Assembly: GCA_043228905.1 (NCBI GenBank)
Contig: JBHGNT010000011.1
Span: 12,772,001 to 12,836,000 of the forward strand
Direction of reading: 5' to 3'
Length of the DNA: 64,000 bases
Origin: Azolla caroliniana
Lineage: Eukaryota; Polypodiophyta
Every line of letters starts with the position of its first letter. Positions within the stretch are counted from its first letter, which is position 1. Below the pieces are notes generated by a model. The model was not told the origin of the DNA and did no database searches. It was given only the letters and a program-made list of their open reading frames with translations. Of the stretch, positions 43,859 through 55,586 are shown in pieces. The position numbers were made by a program, and so were the translations under genes.

Positions 43859-46800
43859 ACGAAATGCATGCGGAAGGAGTCCACAAACACGGTGGAACTA
43901 TTGGAGGAAGAGGGACCATCTCCGGATCCCATATGGCAAGCACTGACAGGCTGTGAGATAATGTTAACCATGGAGAAGCTACTGCAACTAGTCCCATGAT
44001 TCCGCCAGACCGTGGAAGAGTAGATGACGGGCACACCTGGGGTAAGCGTCGCCGCGAATTTTACGGACATTAGCGTCAAACCAACACTGGTGGATCACCA
44101 CAATCCAGCTATTAAGTTGTTACTACATGGTCAGGAAATCCCCGGATGCGTAATCGATGGCGGCTTAGGCGTTAATGTAACTTGCGAACAATTGGCAATT
44201 TCAGAATGGGAAGCTTGCCCGTTTTGGCTTCGCATGGCGGATACCCGCTCAGTACGACCATTGGGTTTGATACGCAAGGTAGGCATTATCGTGGGAGGAC
44301 ATCGCTTCGACATCTCAACGGGATTCCTCGCCCTTGACACCCTTGCTGCTAGGCAGACCATGACTTCGTTCAACGAATATCAAGTAGAGCTGGCAACACA
44401 AGTGTATAAGCTTTCGACGCGGACGCACCAAGGTTCGCGTACCAACAGAGGAAATGGCAGCACAACCCAAGGGCATAACACCATTGTACGCGGAGGATAT
44501 AAATATGCTGGTTGGGGTGGATGATACAGAATTAGAGGTATACCTAGACGAGCACCCTCGGATTATTCCGCTGTTCGAAATCAATGTCATCGAAACCGTG
44601 GCGAAATATGCCATGCCCGCTACACTCCACGACGAGGCTTACGAACCAAACCCGGAGTCAATATTAGAACTAAGCAGAGCATGGGCAAAGTTCGAGAGGG
44701 AAATGGAAATTTCACGACGAGTCACCGCCTCAACCTTGGAAGAAGTAAATGTGGGTACGACGTCAGAACCCCGATTCCAGTGTGCTTGCCTGGGCCCACG
44801 AGGACATGAAGGGGTTAGATCAATTTAGCAACCGAAACGAAACTGGTCTAGCAGCGTCGATACTGTATGAACCCAAACTACGCGGCCCGCGTAAAAGAAG
44901 AAATTGACAAACTCCTCAAGGGCTTCAGCGTTACCAGCGGGGCTCTCCTCGGCCATATAGTCAGCAAGGAAGGGATAGTGGCCGATCCGAATAAAATCTC
45001 CGCGATTATTCACGCGTAAACACCGACAAACGCGAAATAACTCAGCTGGTTTTTAGGGCAAATACGATGGCACAGTTGGATGATATGCTATTTGGCGGAC
45101 TTCGCCATGCCGTTACATGCTGCCGTTCATCAAACTCCCTTCCAATGGATAGCTATGGAAGAGAAGGCATATGATGCGCTAAAGGTAATGCTAACGCAGG
45201 CACCCGTCGTGCAACCAATAGTTTGGGCGAAGCCATTCCATGTGTTCGTAGATGCCTCGGACATAGCAATAGGTAGTGCGCTAATGCAGCTCACAGAGCC
45301 GAATTGGTACAGGCCGGTGTACTACGCTAGTTAGATATTATCAATGGCTGAGCATAACTATTCCACAACGGAACGTGAGGCGTTGGGTATGATCTACAAC
45401 ATCAATAAGTTTCGGCATTATCTGCTAGGGCGGAAATTCACGTTTCACGTGGATCATTCGACACTGCTATATTTGGTAGGGAAACAAGCGCTGACGGGGA
45501 AATTGGTGAGATGGATGTTGCTGCTTCAAGAATTTGACTTTGTAATTCAGCACCGCCCGGGTATGCAACACGTAGTGGCAGATGTTTTGAGCAGACTCGA
45601 TAATGGAGAAACGACACAGAAGGATGACGACGACTTTCCGGATGCGGACATTATGTGGGTAGCAACGCTATCAGAACGAACGAAAAAGACTTTCCCTGAT
45701 CGGTGGCTCATGGAAATGACCTACTTCCTGACCATGGGGTTACCGCCACCCCAATTACAGACGAACGAGAAAAAATGGCTGGCCGTAGAAGTCGAAATTT
45801 CTGTTTAGTGGAAGACATACTATACCACAAGGGCAGTGATGGCATCTGGAGGCGCGGAATACGGCAGGATGAGAAGGCCGTAGTTCTACGCGAAGCCCAT
45901 TGTGGTACGGCGGGAGGACATTATGCGGGCGATGTTATGACCCGGAAAATTTGGCAAGCAGGACTTTGGTGGCGATGACGCAAAAGGACGCGTATGAATA
46001 TTGCAGATAGTGCGATTTATGCCAATGACTGGGCCAACCCACGGAAGTCGCAAGAATGCCACACCAACCAGTGTTACCACTAGATCCTTTCCAAAAGTGG
46101 GGGTTAGATTTTGTGGGATCCTTTACCCCGGCGGCCGCTCGAACAGGCAATAAGTACATCCTGGTGGCTACGGATTATTGTACCAAGTGGGTAGAAGCGA
46201 AACCACTATGTGAGAATACCGCGGTAGTCACGACGAAATTCCTTTACGAACACATCTGGTGTCATTTTGGCTGCCCTATCGAGCTCATTAGTGACCAAGG
46301 GAGGCATTTTCTGAATACGGTCATCAGCGAACTGACCCAACATTACGCTGTGGTGCACAAAAAGAGTACGCCTTATTACCCATAGGCAAATGGCTTGGTG
46401 GAATCCATGAACAAAACCCTCCAAACTATCCTAAAAAGGATAGTCAATGAGAACAGGACGGATTGGGACACCAAGTTGCATAGCGCGTTATGGGCATACT
46501 GTACCAGCTATAAGACCAGCATACAATCAACACCGTTCAGGCTAGCATTTGGTCTGGAGGCCGTGATGCTAGTCGAATTCCAGGTACCCATTCTACGGAT
46601 TCAAGTATGAGCCCGGCTACCAGAGGGCAAATCCGAACAAGTACGGCTACAACAACTGCTAGAGCTAGGAGAAACAAGGTTACACAATATGGCCATATTA
46701 GAGCAGGAACAGCGGCGACGCAAAGCATTCGTGGACCGACACTAGCATGCGCGTGAAAAAGATTTTACGGTTGGAAAAGTGGTATTTGTTTTCCAAACAC

Positions 46801-47012
46801 ACATGGGGCATATGCCAGGAAAATTAAGGTTCCGCTAGACAGGCCCATACTGGATAGTAGGCGCAGAACAAGGCACGTTTCAACTAGGCACGTTGGCCGG
46901 GGAAGTGTTACGACAAAAAGTGAATGGGTTTCTCCTTAAACCTTATATGGGACCTACGCCACCTATCCCGTTCCCCGCCGGACAGGACAAAGTCGGAGAA
47001 TCCGCGGAGTAA
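43859..47012 (+). pseudogene. pol: Element K pol: protease, gutted RT, RNase H, integrase
   Basis: The linker with LLEEEGPSPDPIWQAL leads to a protease with GCVIDGGLGVNV, so the active-site triplet is Asp-Gly-Gly (44156-44164). The RT start is present (NVGTTSEPRF ... NYAARVKEEIDKLLK) but jumps near 44920 to the end of the domain (LLGHIVSKEGIV). The whole palm with its catalytic aspartates is therefore deleted. RNase H follows (FVDASDIAIGSALMQ, HYLLGRKFTFHVDHSTLLYL). Integrase has HCGTAGGHYAGD, then WGLDFVGSFTPAAARTGNKY, LISDQGRHF and ANGLVESMNKTLQ. Numerous stops and frame changes show that K is dead. Confidence 0.85.
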
Positions 47013-47158
47013 ATATAAGGCCCCACTTGTACTATAGTGTAAAATATAATATTGTAAGTAATCGTTAAAAAAAGAAAAGAAAAAGGAGAACATAGCGATG
47101 CTATTAAAAGGACTTACGGCATGCACAGACTTCTAGGCCAAGAACACGCGTCACCACG

Positions 47159-48060
47159 ATGGCTCACCAACCAATGAACCCTAGGCCACAAAAAGAAGGA
47201 AATAGAAGGTTTTCTGCACAATACAGAAATCAACCTTCTAACTCTCATCGCTCTCATCGCTCCCCTTCCTCACCATCTTCTCCATCCTATCACAGAGCTC
47301 AAGCTCGCCGCAGCCAACAATCTTCACCCATTAGCCACGAGCCTATTCCGACTATGCCGATACCCATCTCTACCGCCTTGCGTCGATGGCTCGTGGAGAA
47401 ACGCTTGGATGGGTATATCAGAGTCGATGAGGCACCTCCACACCCTGACGCACTAGACATCGCTAGGAAGCTCAACATCGACACAGTCACCAGCTCATCC
47501 ATCCAAAAAAAGCTGGACCTGTCATCATTGGGTGAAAGGCATTTCGAAATCCCTCCTGCGAAATCGTTGCAGAGATATTTCGGTCCATATTCGTCATCCA
47601 CCAAGGCATATAGAACGAAGGAGAACCCAGATCCCTTTTTCCGCGAAATCGCCAAGGTCCTGTTGGAGGTCGGATGCGTACATGTAAACGCATATGGGAT
47701 GCCCAAGCAGAAGGCAGGTATCATCATTGATACCTTTGAAGGGCGTACGGTTGATTGGGGGGTCATTACGGGGTTGGCGTTACGGGAAGGCCTGCACACG
47801 TATCAAGGAGGCAAAAAGTCAGGCCTATCATACAACAATATCTGACGATACTATTCCCACCCCGAGGTCTTCCGGCACCACAGCCTAGCAAACCCACGCC
47901 GCAGCCTCGATCCGTGAAGCGAAGGTTAGCGGAGTTAGCCACCACAGAGTGGGAGGATGAACCCCAACCCGCCCAGCCGAACACGTGAATAACACAGGAA
48001 GAGCAGGCTGAGCGCACCAAGGACGCGGCACAGGAGCCGGAAGCCGAACCACGACAGGAA
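47159..48060 (+). CDS. Element K additional ORF behind integrase, unknown function
   Basis: An ATG at 47159 opens 228 codons (to 47845) beginning MAHQPMNPRPQKEGNRRFSA. The first 65 residues are S/P/R/H-rich and probably disordered. Residues about 70-225 look folded (ALRRWLVEKRLDGYIRVDEA, DPFFREIAKVLLEVGCVHVN, GVITGLALREGLHTYQGG). A proline- and glutamate-rich tail continues in another frame to about 48060 (KRRLAELATTEWEDEPQPAQ). It lies 146 bp after pol, on the same strand. No signal peptide or membrane segment is seen, so an env role is unlikely. Extra ORFs at this place are known in Tat/Athila-type elements; this one I do not recognise. Confidence 0.6.
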
Positions 48061-48074
48061 AGCCCGAGGATACG

Positions 48075-48184
48075 GGAGGTATCCCACTAAGTATTACGCT
48101 ACGACGATACCATTCGTTGCAACACAGTCACTTTGAGGTCTAGGTCGAAGGACTGACCGTAGACCGTGTTCCTAATCGGTAACA
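48075..48184 (+). repeat. Element K 3' LTR, last 110 bp only
   Basis: Matches 32594-32703 of the 5' LTR at all but a few bases. The rest is deleted, with AGGATA at the junction in both copies, which points to a microhomology deletion. Confidence 0.85.
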
Positions 48185-48334
48185 CACACACTCTCTCCTC
48201 CGGTACGTGTCCGAAATCGCTCCGGTTAGTGCCACGGCAAACGTGGGCAGTTCCGGAGATAGTCAATGTCCTGGTATCCATCTCTTCCTAGTCTGTTACC
48301 CCGGTGGTCCCGCTCGATCCGACATGTGCACGCG

Positions 48335-49037
48335 GTCGCGTTGTTACGCGCTTGCGTGGAGAACGAGGTGGGACCACCGGGGTCTTGGACCGAGAAATAG
48401 CTGAGAAGGAGGAGAACGGAAAGGCAACGGATGCACTTGCACACGCACAGACACAGGAGCACACAGGAATCACAATCCAACAACACAACAAAACGAGACG
48501 ACTACAAATCCGAGCATATGAACACGTATGTATATAAATATATAAATATATATATATATATATATCAAGACGGTTACAACTAACAGGTCGGCAAGGCGAA
48601 CACCGACACCTGTTCACTCACACATAGAAGAGCGAGGTGGAGACTCTGCCGGAAGCACACGGGCGTTCCACGAAGCAGAGTCAGCCTCCCGAAAACCTGC
48701 GCAAAATGGCTATGGAGAGTGGTAGAGGACAAGGGCTCGGTCCCAGTCCGGCAGCACTTCGTCCTCTCTAACGCACGATCCCTTTCCATTCATCTCCCTC
48801 TCTTTTATAGCTCAAGGAGGGAGGTCGTTATCATCTGTTACATCACATTAATTCTCTATCCTTTCGGACAGAGATACACCTCGATTCTCTCCCTATTGAA
48901 TGCGTGCTACCTAGGATTTCACCTCAGCCGACTTGTACCTACCTACTTACCATACAACGAAAAGTGTACTTGCGTGTAAGGGCTGGTTTACACACGCTAA
49001 ACTTGGTTTCCGCCTAGGGACGGTTTTCTTCACGACA
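48335..49037 (-). repeat. Element L 3' LTR
   Basis: Element-strand start TGTCGTGAAGAAAACC at 49037, end CAACGCGAC near 48335. The stem-loop is at 48372-48384 and an (AT)n run near 48540-48565. The purine tract complement TCCGCCCCCACCTAA follows at 49038. Confidence 0.88.
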
Positions 49038-52000
49038 TCCGCCCCCACCTAACCGCGCATCCACCGGTATGCGCCAAAACTGGGCTCTTACTGGAGAAAA
49101 CCGGTCCATGCTTTACTCCTCGTCTTCCGGAACGTCATCCGCCTCGAACCGCCCATCGTCGCCGTCCATGCTTTCCAGATCCGGCTCGCACTCGTGTCAT
49201 TTCTTAAACGCTTTGACCCTCTTCCCCACTACCGGTATTGCCATCCTCGTACCATCGAGGTCCACAAGATGGTAGGCCCCGTTGTCGTTGGCGGCTGTCA
49301 CCATGTAAGGCCCAAACCACCTCCTTGCAAACTTCCGCGTTGCCCTGTGCTGGTTGTCGAGGCTGCTGTCATACACTAGGACCCAGTCGCCTTCCTCGAT
49401 TTTCTTCGGTCGCAGTTGGTGAGTCCGGTCAAACCGCCCTTTGTTCTTCAACCTTGCCAACTGAAGCTTCTCGCAGCTCATTCCACGTTCTTCGGCCTTT
49501 GCTCAAGCTGTCGAATCCATGCCGCTAGCAACTCCTCCCAACTCATCTCATCTCTCCAGTCCACCGTGGCCCATGAGGAGATGGTTCGCTCTGTTGGCAT
49601 GATTGGCCTCTGTCCGTACATAAGCTCTGCCGGCATGAGCCCGGTTACCGAACTGTGCGTAGTTCAGTCCGCCCACAAGGCATAACGTAGCAGTCGCGAC
49701 CAGTTCCCGACTTGGCCTTCACACGCCCGTACTAGCGCTTTGACGATCGGCCCGTGTTCGCGTTCCACCTTCCCGTTAGCCTCTGAATTGTATGCTGTGG
49801 TGAGCGAGAGTTTGACCCCTAGTCGGTCAAACAACTCTTCAGCCTCTTGCGCGTTGTCGTAGTGTAATTCGCACACTATGTGAAAAATTACATTTTTGGT
49901 TTCTCCGGATAGGATATGGAGTACCCAGTGAGAACCAGAAGGAAGAACCGATGAGGACCGAAACCGGTAAGGAGACCGGCAAGAGCCGGATGAAGAAGGC
50001 CGGTGAGAGTTGGTGAGAAACGGACGAAGAGGACCGGTAAGAAGGATCCGGTAAGAACCGGATAAAGAAAAATGGCGAGAACCGGATGAAGCAGAACCAA
50101 CAAGAGCTGGATGAAGAAGGCCGGTGAGAGTCTCTCACCAGATGAAGAGACATATTTGTAAATAGAAGAAAGTATAAAATTATATATACATGCATAGGGC
50201 AAGATTCAGACCTTGCACCTAGCGTATTATGAATTTTAAAGTTATACTAAACTTTATCCCATGTGAAATTTCTAGACATGCATGGTACAAAAAGTTATTC
50301 ATGCATAGAAAGTCGAGTTAAAAAGAAAAGATGAGATAGAAAGCTAATCATGCACACTAAAGATAAAAAAAAAGCATGATGCTTGCATGTGATAAACTTA
50401 GACTCTTCCAACACTATATAAGGAAGACAGAAAGATGTATAGAGGTTGTTGATTATTTTACAAGGATTTTTATCAATCTAATATATTCGTGGGATTCACG
50501 ATTTTTTCCATCTATTTCTCTCTTACATTCTAAGTATCAATTAATACACTATACTCGTGGGATTCACGAGGTTCATATCTTCTTTCAAATATTTCTCTTT
50601 CTTGCAATCGATTCATAAGGAGCCTTATCTCATATTCTTCTTTCTCCTAGTCCAAAACCTCAGCGGTTCCCACCCGACTCACGCAACGATCCGGAGCCTA
50701 AAGGCACGACAACATCCAACTCTCCGCGGTCAGCCACGATCTTTCCTATGCTCCCGTACCGACATATCACGTCCTCGATCAGGAACCGGCACACAGCCGC
50801 GGTCGTTTTGTTCTGTAGCGCTCGGCCTTCAACCTGGTTCGTCAGATCCTCCCGAGCCAGCACCAGATACCGCATCTGTCCTATCCCCATCGGCATCGTC
50901 ACCAAATCCACCATCCATTTGAAGTGGATGGTCGGAGGGTAGGTTGGGTGAAGCTCTTCCCAGTGTCGGACTATGGAGTGCATCTAACAGCTTTCGCAAG
51001 TCGTCACGAACCGATGCACATCCTGGTACAGTCCCGACCACCAGTACTTCCCCTTTAGCTTCTCGAACGTGGCCCACATTCCGCGGTGTCTGGCCCAGGG
51101 ACTCTCGTGGTAGGCCTCTAGCAACTCCTCCTGTTCCTCCTTCTTCGTCACCACTCGGAGTGGGATGCAATCCCTCTTCTTCAGGTGCTTCCATATGTAC
51201 CTGTCCCGAAGGAAGAATCGGTACGCTTTCTTCTGGATCCGGTTGGTCTCTTCCTTTGTCCACGCCGCGTCCGGTGTCATTGTTTTCAGGAGCCCGCCAA
51301 TATGGAGCCACTCCCCATCATACTTGCTCTCGTTGAATTCGTTAAGCGCCGGAGTGCTCCCCTTTCTGGTCTTCACATATGCCGCCTCGAAGAAATCTAC
51401 GCCGACTTCCTCGTCCTCCGAAACCATGCCGTCCTCGTTTTCGAACCTCGCCCTTGAGAGCATGTCGGCCATGGCATTGTCTTTTCCGGAAATGTCTCGT
51501 ATCTCCGGATTACGGGACTTGAGATATGCTATCCACCTGAGCATTGCCATGTCCGGCGTCGCGCATCCGGAAACCATGTAGAGAATCGGCAGGCAGTCCG
51601 TCTCGATTATTACCTCTGTCCTGATTAGGTAGTCTTTATCAGCCTTCACCGCCGAAATGATACCCCAGAGTTTGCGTTGAACCTGGGCGTATCCTCGCTA
51701 TCGCTCATTGAGGACCTTCGCACCGAACCGGATGGGGAACCTCATGCCAACGTCATCCTCTTGGTTGATCACCCACCCGATCCCGGTCGGGCTCGTGTCC
51801 ACCGTCACGTAGATGGAGACACCCTTGCCATAAGCCGCTTTACGGAGAGCTGGTGCTACCGTAAGCGCCTCCTTTAGTCTCCGGATTGACTCCGTGTGCT
51901 CCGTCCTCCACTCGAACCTACGCCCTTTCTTCAATAGCCCGTAGAGCGGCTCCGCAACATGCGCGTAGTGCGGAATCCCGATGTGGTAGAACTCACATGC

Positions 52001-53480
52001 CCCCAAGAATCTGCGGACCTCCATAACTGACCCGCAGTCGTCCTTCATCGCGGAGATTGCTTTTACCTTTGTCGGAGACGGTTTCCTACCGTTAGGCCCG
52101 CACAGGTGTCCGACCACCAAGATCTCTGACTGCCCAAACGCCGATTTTTCTCCGGAGAAGGTGAGTCGTGGGCTCTCGAGCCTCTACAGCACCTTCTCGC
52201 AGTCGTTGATGTGGTTCACGACGAACCTCCGACAGTCTCGTCCGCATCTTCCACTGGACACCCCTTTATCGGGATGTCGTCCAAGAATGGCATGGTGATG
52301 TCTGGGATGCAGTCCCTCAACACCTTGTTCATTGCGTTCACCATATGCACCACCGAATTCGTCCCGCCTTGTGGTAGGGTACACATCCGTACTAGACGGA
52401 GAGGAGTTCGCATCATCGTGATATCCCTGCTCTCCACGGCTAGCTGGAACTGGTCGTACCCCGAGTACAGATCACCGACAGAGTAAATTGACCTTTCGGC
52501 GAAGGCCTCCGCGAACTCGTCTATGGTCGGTCCGATTCCTGCGTTCCGAATGGTCACCTTATTGATCGGTTGTAGGTCTTGAATAAAAAGTAACGTGCCG
52601 TTCTTCTTTGGCATGGTAAAACACCGATTCGAGTATGGGGCACTCGACGGTTCGAGGATGCCCATCTCGACCTTCTGTTTCAACAGCTCCCTCAGCTTCG
52701 GGATGTGAGCTCTGGGTACCGGAATCGGTTTGAGGTTCCACGGCACATGCGGTACCGTGAAGATCACCATCGGTTCCACAACTGTTGGGTCTACGCACCC
52801 GATCTCCTACGGTGAGAATGCGAAAGCCTTCCCGTGCCTCCCAAGCATTCTCCGAAACCGGTCCTCTTCCGCCGGTAGTAGAAAGCCACCCCCACCGATC
52901 TTGAGCTCTCGTAGCGTTATATCGGTGAACGTGTGTCCTATGCTGGCCGGATCTCGCAAACTCGGGTCCGATGCACCCCCCTTTACTTGTAACTCGTTGC
53001 CCTCCGACAAGGGTGCCACTACTGGCCTCACCTTCCGGTCCACAGTCTTGTACTTTGTGTTCACCCGGGCCGTCCGATCTGACTCGAGCCCGTTACAGAA
53101 GTCGGTGATGACTTCGTACATCCCTTCCGAACATACCGGAATTGTCCGGTCCTTTTTAAGGCCTCCTCCGACCACCTCTCGTAACTGTCCCAAGGTGTCG
53201 TCGAAAGGGACCGCCTCCACGGCTCCATTGATTTCCTCTCCAGGGCCGAGGACTTTGCATGCCCAAAGTCGCTCCTCCGTCCTCTTCTTCTCCCGGCCAA
53301 TGATGCTGACAATCGTACAACCCCTGTTGTCCGAGAACCAAAATTTCCTACCTATAGTACATGTCTTCTTCCCTACTGTACATTTGTGGGGTTTTCCCGG
53401 GGTGTCCGGACTATTGCGGCCCCACGTCTTGATAGCCCTCTCTAAAAATCCCCTCGGGTTTCGCCACCGAGGGTCTCGCG
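49038..53480 (-). pseudogene. pol: Element L pol, decayed and split by solo LTR G2
   Basis: Same order and motifs as element A. RT (about 52200-52780) has QDLQPINKVTIRNAGIG, SVGDLYSGYDQFQLA and MPFLDDIPIKG. RNase H has TVDTSPTGIGWVINQEDD. Integrase is cut by G2 between VADRGELD and ELFDRLGVKL. The C-terminus has RRWFGPYMVTA. Many stops and small indels are present. Pol follows gag-protease in another frame. Confidence 0.87.
49855..50711 (+). repeat. Solo LTR G2
   Basis: 857 bp, start TGTCGTAGTGTAATTCG, end CACGACA, same family as G1. Flanks are GCGT (49851-49854) and ACAT (50712-50715), a 4-bp duplication with two G-to-A changes. The inverted repeat TAGTGT...ACACTA is at the start and the stem-loop at 50656-50668. 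A GAACCGG-type short repeat region lies at about 49930-50110. Confidence 0.85.
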
Positions 53481-55535
53481 ATTACGCTCATGGTTTGGTC
53501 GCACCGTCAGGAACTAGACCGAGTGATGCCCGTCCTGGCTCTTGACTCTTGCATAGGCCGAACCGTTGTCCAACACCTTGGTCTCCATCCGTGCCGCCGT
53601 GATGTATGGTTCTCCTAGTATAACCAAATGTGAGGACGTCTCCTGCACAAAGAAGTGTTGGTAGATCTCTACATCACCGATTTTCACCTGTACGTTCGGG
53701 CAGGCTCCATGTAGTTCTTCCGTGGCGCGTGTCGCTGCCCGTATTTTCCAGCCGTGTTTGGTGTTGATCGGCCATTTCCCCTTTTTGTACAAGTCCATGG
53801 ACATCAAGTTGATTTCTGAATCGTGGTCCACCAACGCCACCACCGGCTCCTGGACATCCCCGACCTTAACAGGGGTCTCCGTGGTCGCTCTGGTCCAGTG
53901 CAGCCTCGAATAGTGGCTCTCCGCCAACTCTCTTCTAGTGCCATGTCCTCTATGTGCGTCGTTTGCACTTCCACCGACTTCTCCGGCTCTGGCTCTGTTG
54001 ACAACCTCTTCCTCTTCACCAAGTCTACGATGGAGTCGTGGAACTCCTTCTTGGCGATCACGACCACTTCCCTCAGCGACAACTCCACTTTGCTGTCGAG
54101 GATACGTTCCTCCAAGACCTTTCGCAGGTTCGTGGTCCTTTCGATTTCCGTGCTCAACCGGTACCCGACCTTCTTGGCTTTATTCGGTGCGCCGGTCACA
54201 CTGGCCTCATTCTGCCTTTGACCGAATCGGGTCTCCTACCGTTGCGAGGGTCCGGCCCCTCCGGTTTTACCTACTCGCTTGTCTTCCACCAGAGCCTCGT
54301 AGTTCTGGCATGCGGCTTCAACGAAGCCCGTCTTCTCTTCGACTGGGTCACTCCATCCGGTTACCTCCCGGACCCGTTTTTCCGCGCGGTCCGCTTCTTC
54401 TTTCCTTAGCCGTGCGCTGGCGAGGCCTTCCAACATTAGCGGCTAGAATCCAGCTTCGTTCGTCTTCTGGGCCTCCCCATCTCCGACCCGGATCCCAGCT
54501 AGCGCCGAGTAGTAGACGGTCCAGGGCGCTTCATACCCCCTCGTCTGACATTCAGGTCCAAGGCCCTTCGGGTCTCGCTAGCGTGCACCCGACTGTTCCA
54601 TAGGTACACCACGTTGGCTCTCATTGCCTCGGCAAAGTCCCCGCAGTCCTTCCGGACGTGGCTGACTGTGTCGCACCACAAACACCGATTTCCAGCCCAG
54701 AGGCCTTCGGTCACGGGCCTGTTCGCCGCCGTCCCTCCGTGCCTGTGCAATCTGGAGGTCATTTACCATCCTAGTCAGCTCCTCTAGAGCTGCTCCTCCG
54801 GACGAGCCTCTGACCATGCCGGTCGAAGTCGATCCGGTCTCGAGCCAGTCTCGGGTTTCTTCCCTTCGCGTTGGCGGGGTTGGCTCGAGTTTCCTTGCTG
54901 CTACAGAGCCCGCCCTTGTTGATCCATTATCGACCCACTCTCGCCGTTTGTCAAAACGGCCACAGACTCTCTTCACCACGGCCGAGTCGGCCGTCAGCCC
55001 GTCATCAGTCTCAAGCAGGAGACCCACTTGCTCTCGGTCCCTCACATCCACCGACTTAACGAACAACAGGACGCGACTTTTGTCTAGTACAGTCCGGTTG
55101 AGCGCCGAAAGACGCGCGAAGCGTTCTTCAAACTCCTGGGGGAGCACCGACGCGTTTCTCCCCTTTTCGGGGGTCTCTACCCATTCCATGAAGTCCCGTT
55201 TCGAGAGCCGAAGCGCGTCATCAAGCCCTTATTTTTCGAGGAGTCGACCTTCAAACTCTTCCCAGGTCCAACTCTCAACCCGTACCTCGAGCACCTCCGC
55301 ATGGATGCCCAACATCGCCACCCGAGGGAATCCGGTCAGTCGCCTTTCTTGCTGAATGTCTCTCATTACCATCTCGGCCCGGTAGGCCTCCAAATAGCTC
55401 ATCGCGTCCTTCCCACCGAACCAGCCTATCGTGCCGATGACCGCTTCAATAGCCCTATCTAGGGCGCATGCGCCTTCGCGCACACTCACTATCCGATCCA
55501 CAGCCGAAGCCATGGCTTCCGCGAGATCCGACCCC
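53480..55535 (-). pseudogene. gag-pro: Element L gag-protease
   Basis: Gag runs leftwards from about 55535. The ATG corresponding to that of P is followed by six instead of five G, which shifts the frame; the useful frame is picked up at MASAVDRIVS (55513). It continues through WTWEEFEGRLLEK and a knuckle region with CLWCDTVSHVRKDC. In the protease (53514-53927) the active site reads VDHDSEIN, so the Asp-His-Gly glycine is now aspartate (53821-53829). Several stops and shifts are present. Confidence 0.85.
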
Positions 55536-55563
55536 CCTCATCTTTCTATTCCTCTGCCGCCCG

Positions 55564-55581
55564 TTTCACGTCAGGTTCACC
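55564..55581 (-). other. Element L primer binding site
   Basis: TGGTGAACCTGACGTGAA on the element strand, one change from the group 18-mer. Confidence 0.82.
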
Positions 55582-55586
55582 AAATA

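Larger units (their letters stand above)
32235..48184 (+). mobile_element. Element K: Ty3/gypsy with an extra ORF, RT-deleted, host of solo LTRs I-1 and I-2
   Basis: 5' LTR, primer site, gag, protease, RT remnant, RNase H, integrase, an additional ORF, and a 110-bp remnant of the 3' LTR. Protein motifs differ from A and H and resemble the non-chromovirus plant lineage with GNKYILVATDYCTKWVEAK integrases (Athila/Tat-like). The two solo LTRs add about 9.5 kb. The left end is placed at the TG at 32235, after a (TC)n run of the F LTR; this is the least certain border. Confidence 0.78.
20906..48334 (+). mobile_element. Element F: non-autonomous LTR element holding several nested insertions
   Basis: Pieces in order: the last 24 bases of the 5' LTR (20906-20929), primer site, gag (split by chromovirus-2), a 3-kb non-coding repeat region, a tandemly duplicated purine tract, and a 3' LTR in three pieces (30885-31363, 32069-32234, 48185-48334). 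The LTR gaps are filled by solo LTR G1 and by element K. No RT, RNase H or integrase sequence is visible in the internal part, so F would depend on enzymes of a relative. The assignment of the last piece rests on the stem-loop and the GTGCACGCGG end, which resembles the 5' LTR end. Confidence 0.7.
30885..48334 (+). repeat. Element F 3' LTR, in three pieces
   Basis: Pieces 30885-31363, 32069-32234 and 48185-48334. The start is TGTCGTGAAGATTCCC. A TATA-like TAATAAAAGG lies near 31026. A (TC)n run ends the second piece, as in LTRs I-1 and I-2. The last piece has the stem-loop relic at 48297-48309. The gaps are G1 and K. Confidence 0.65.
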
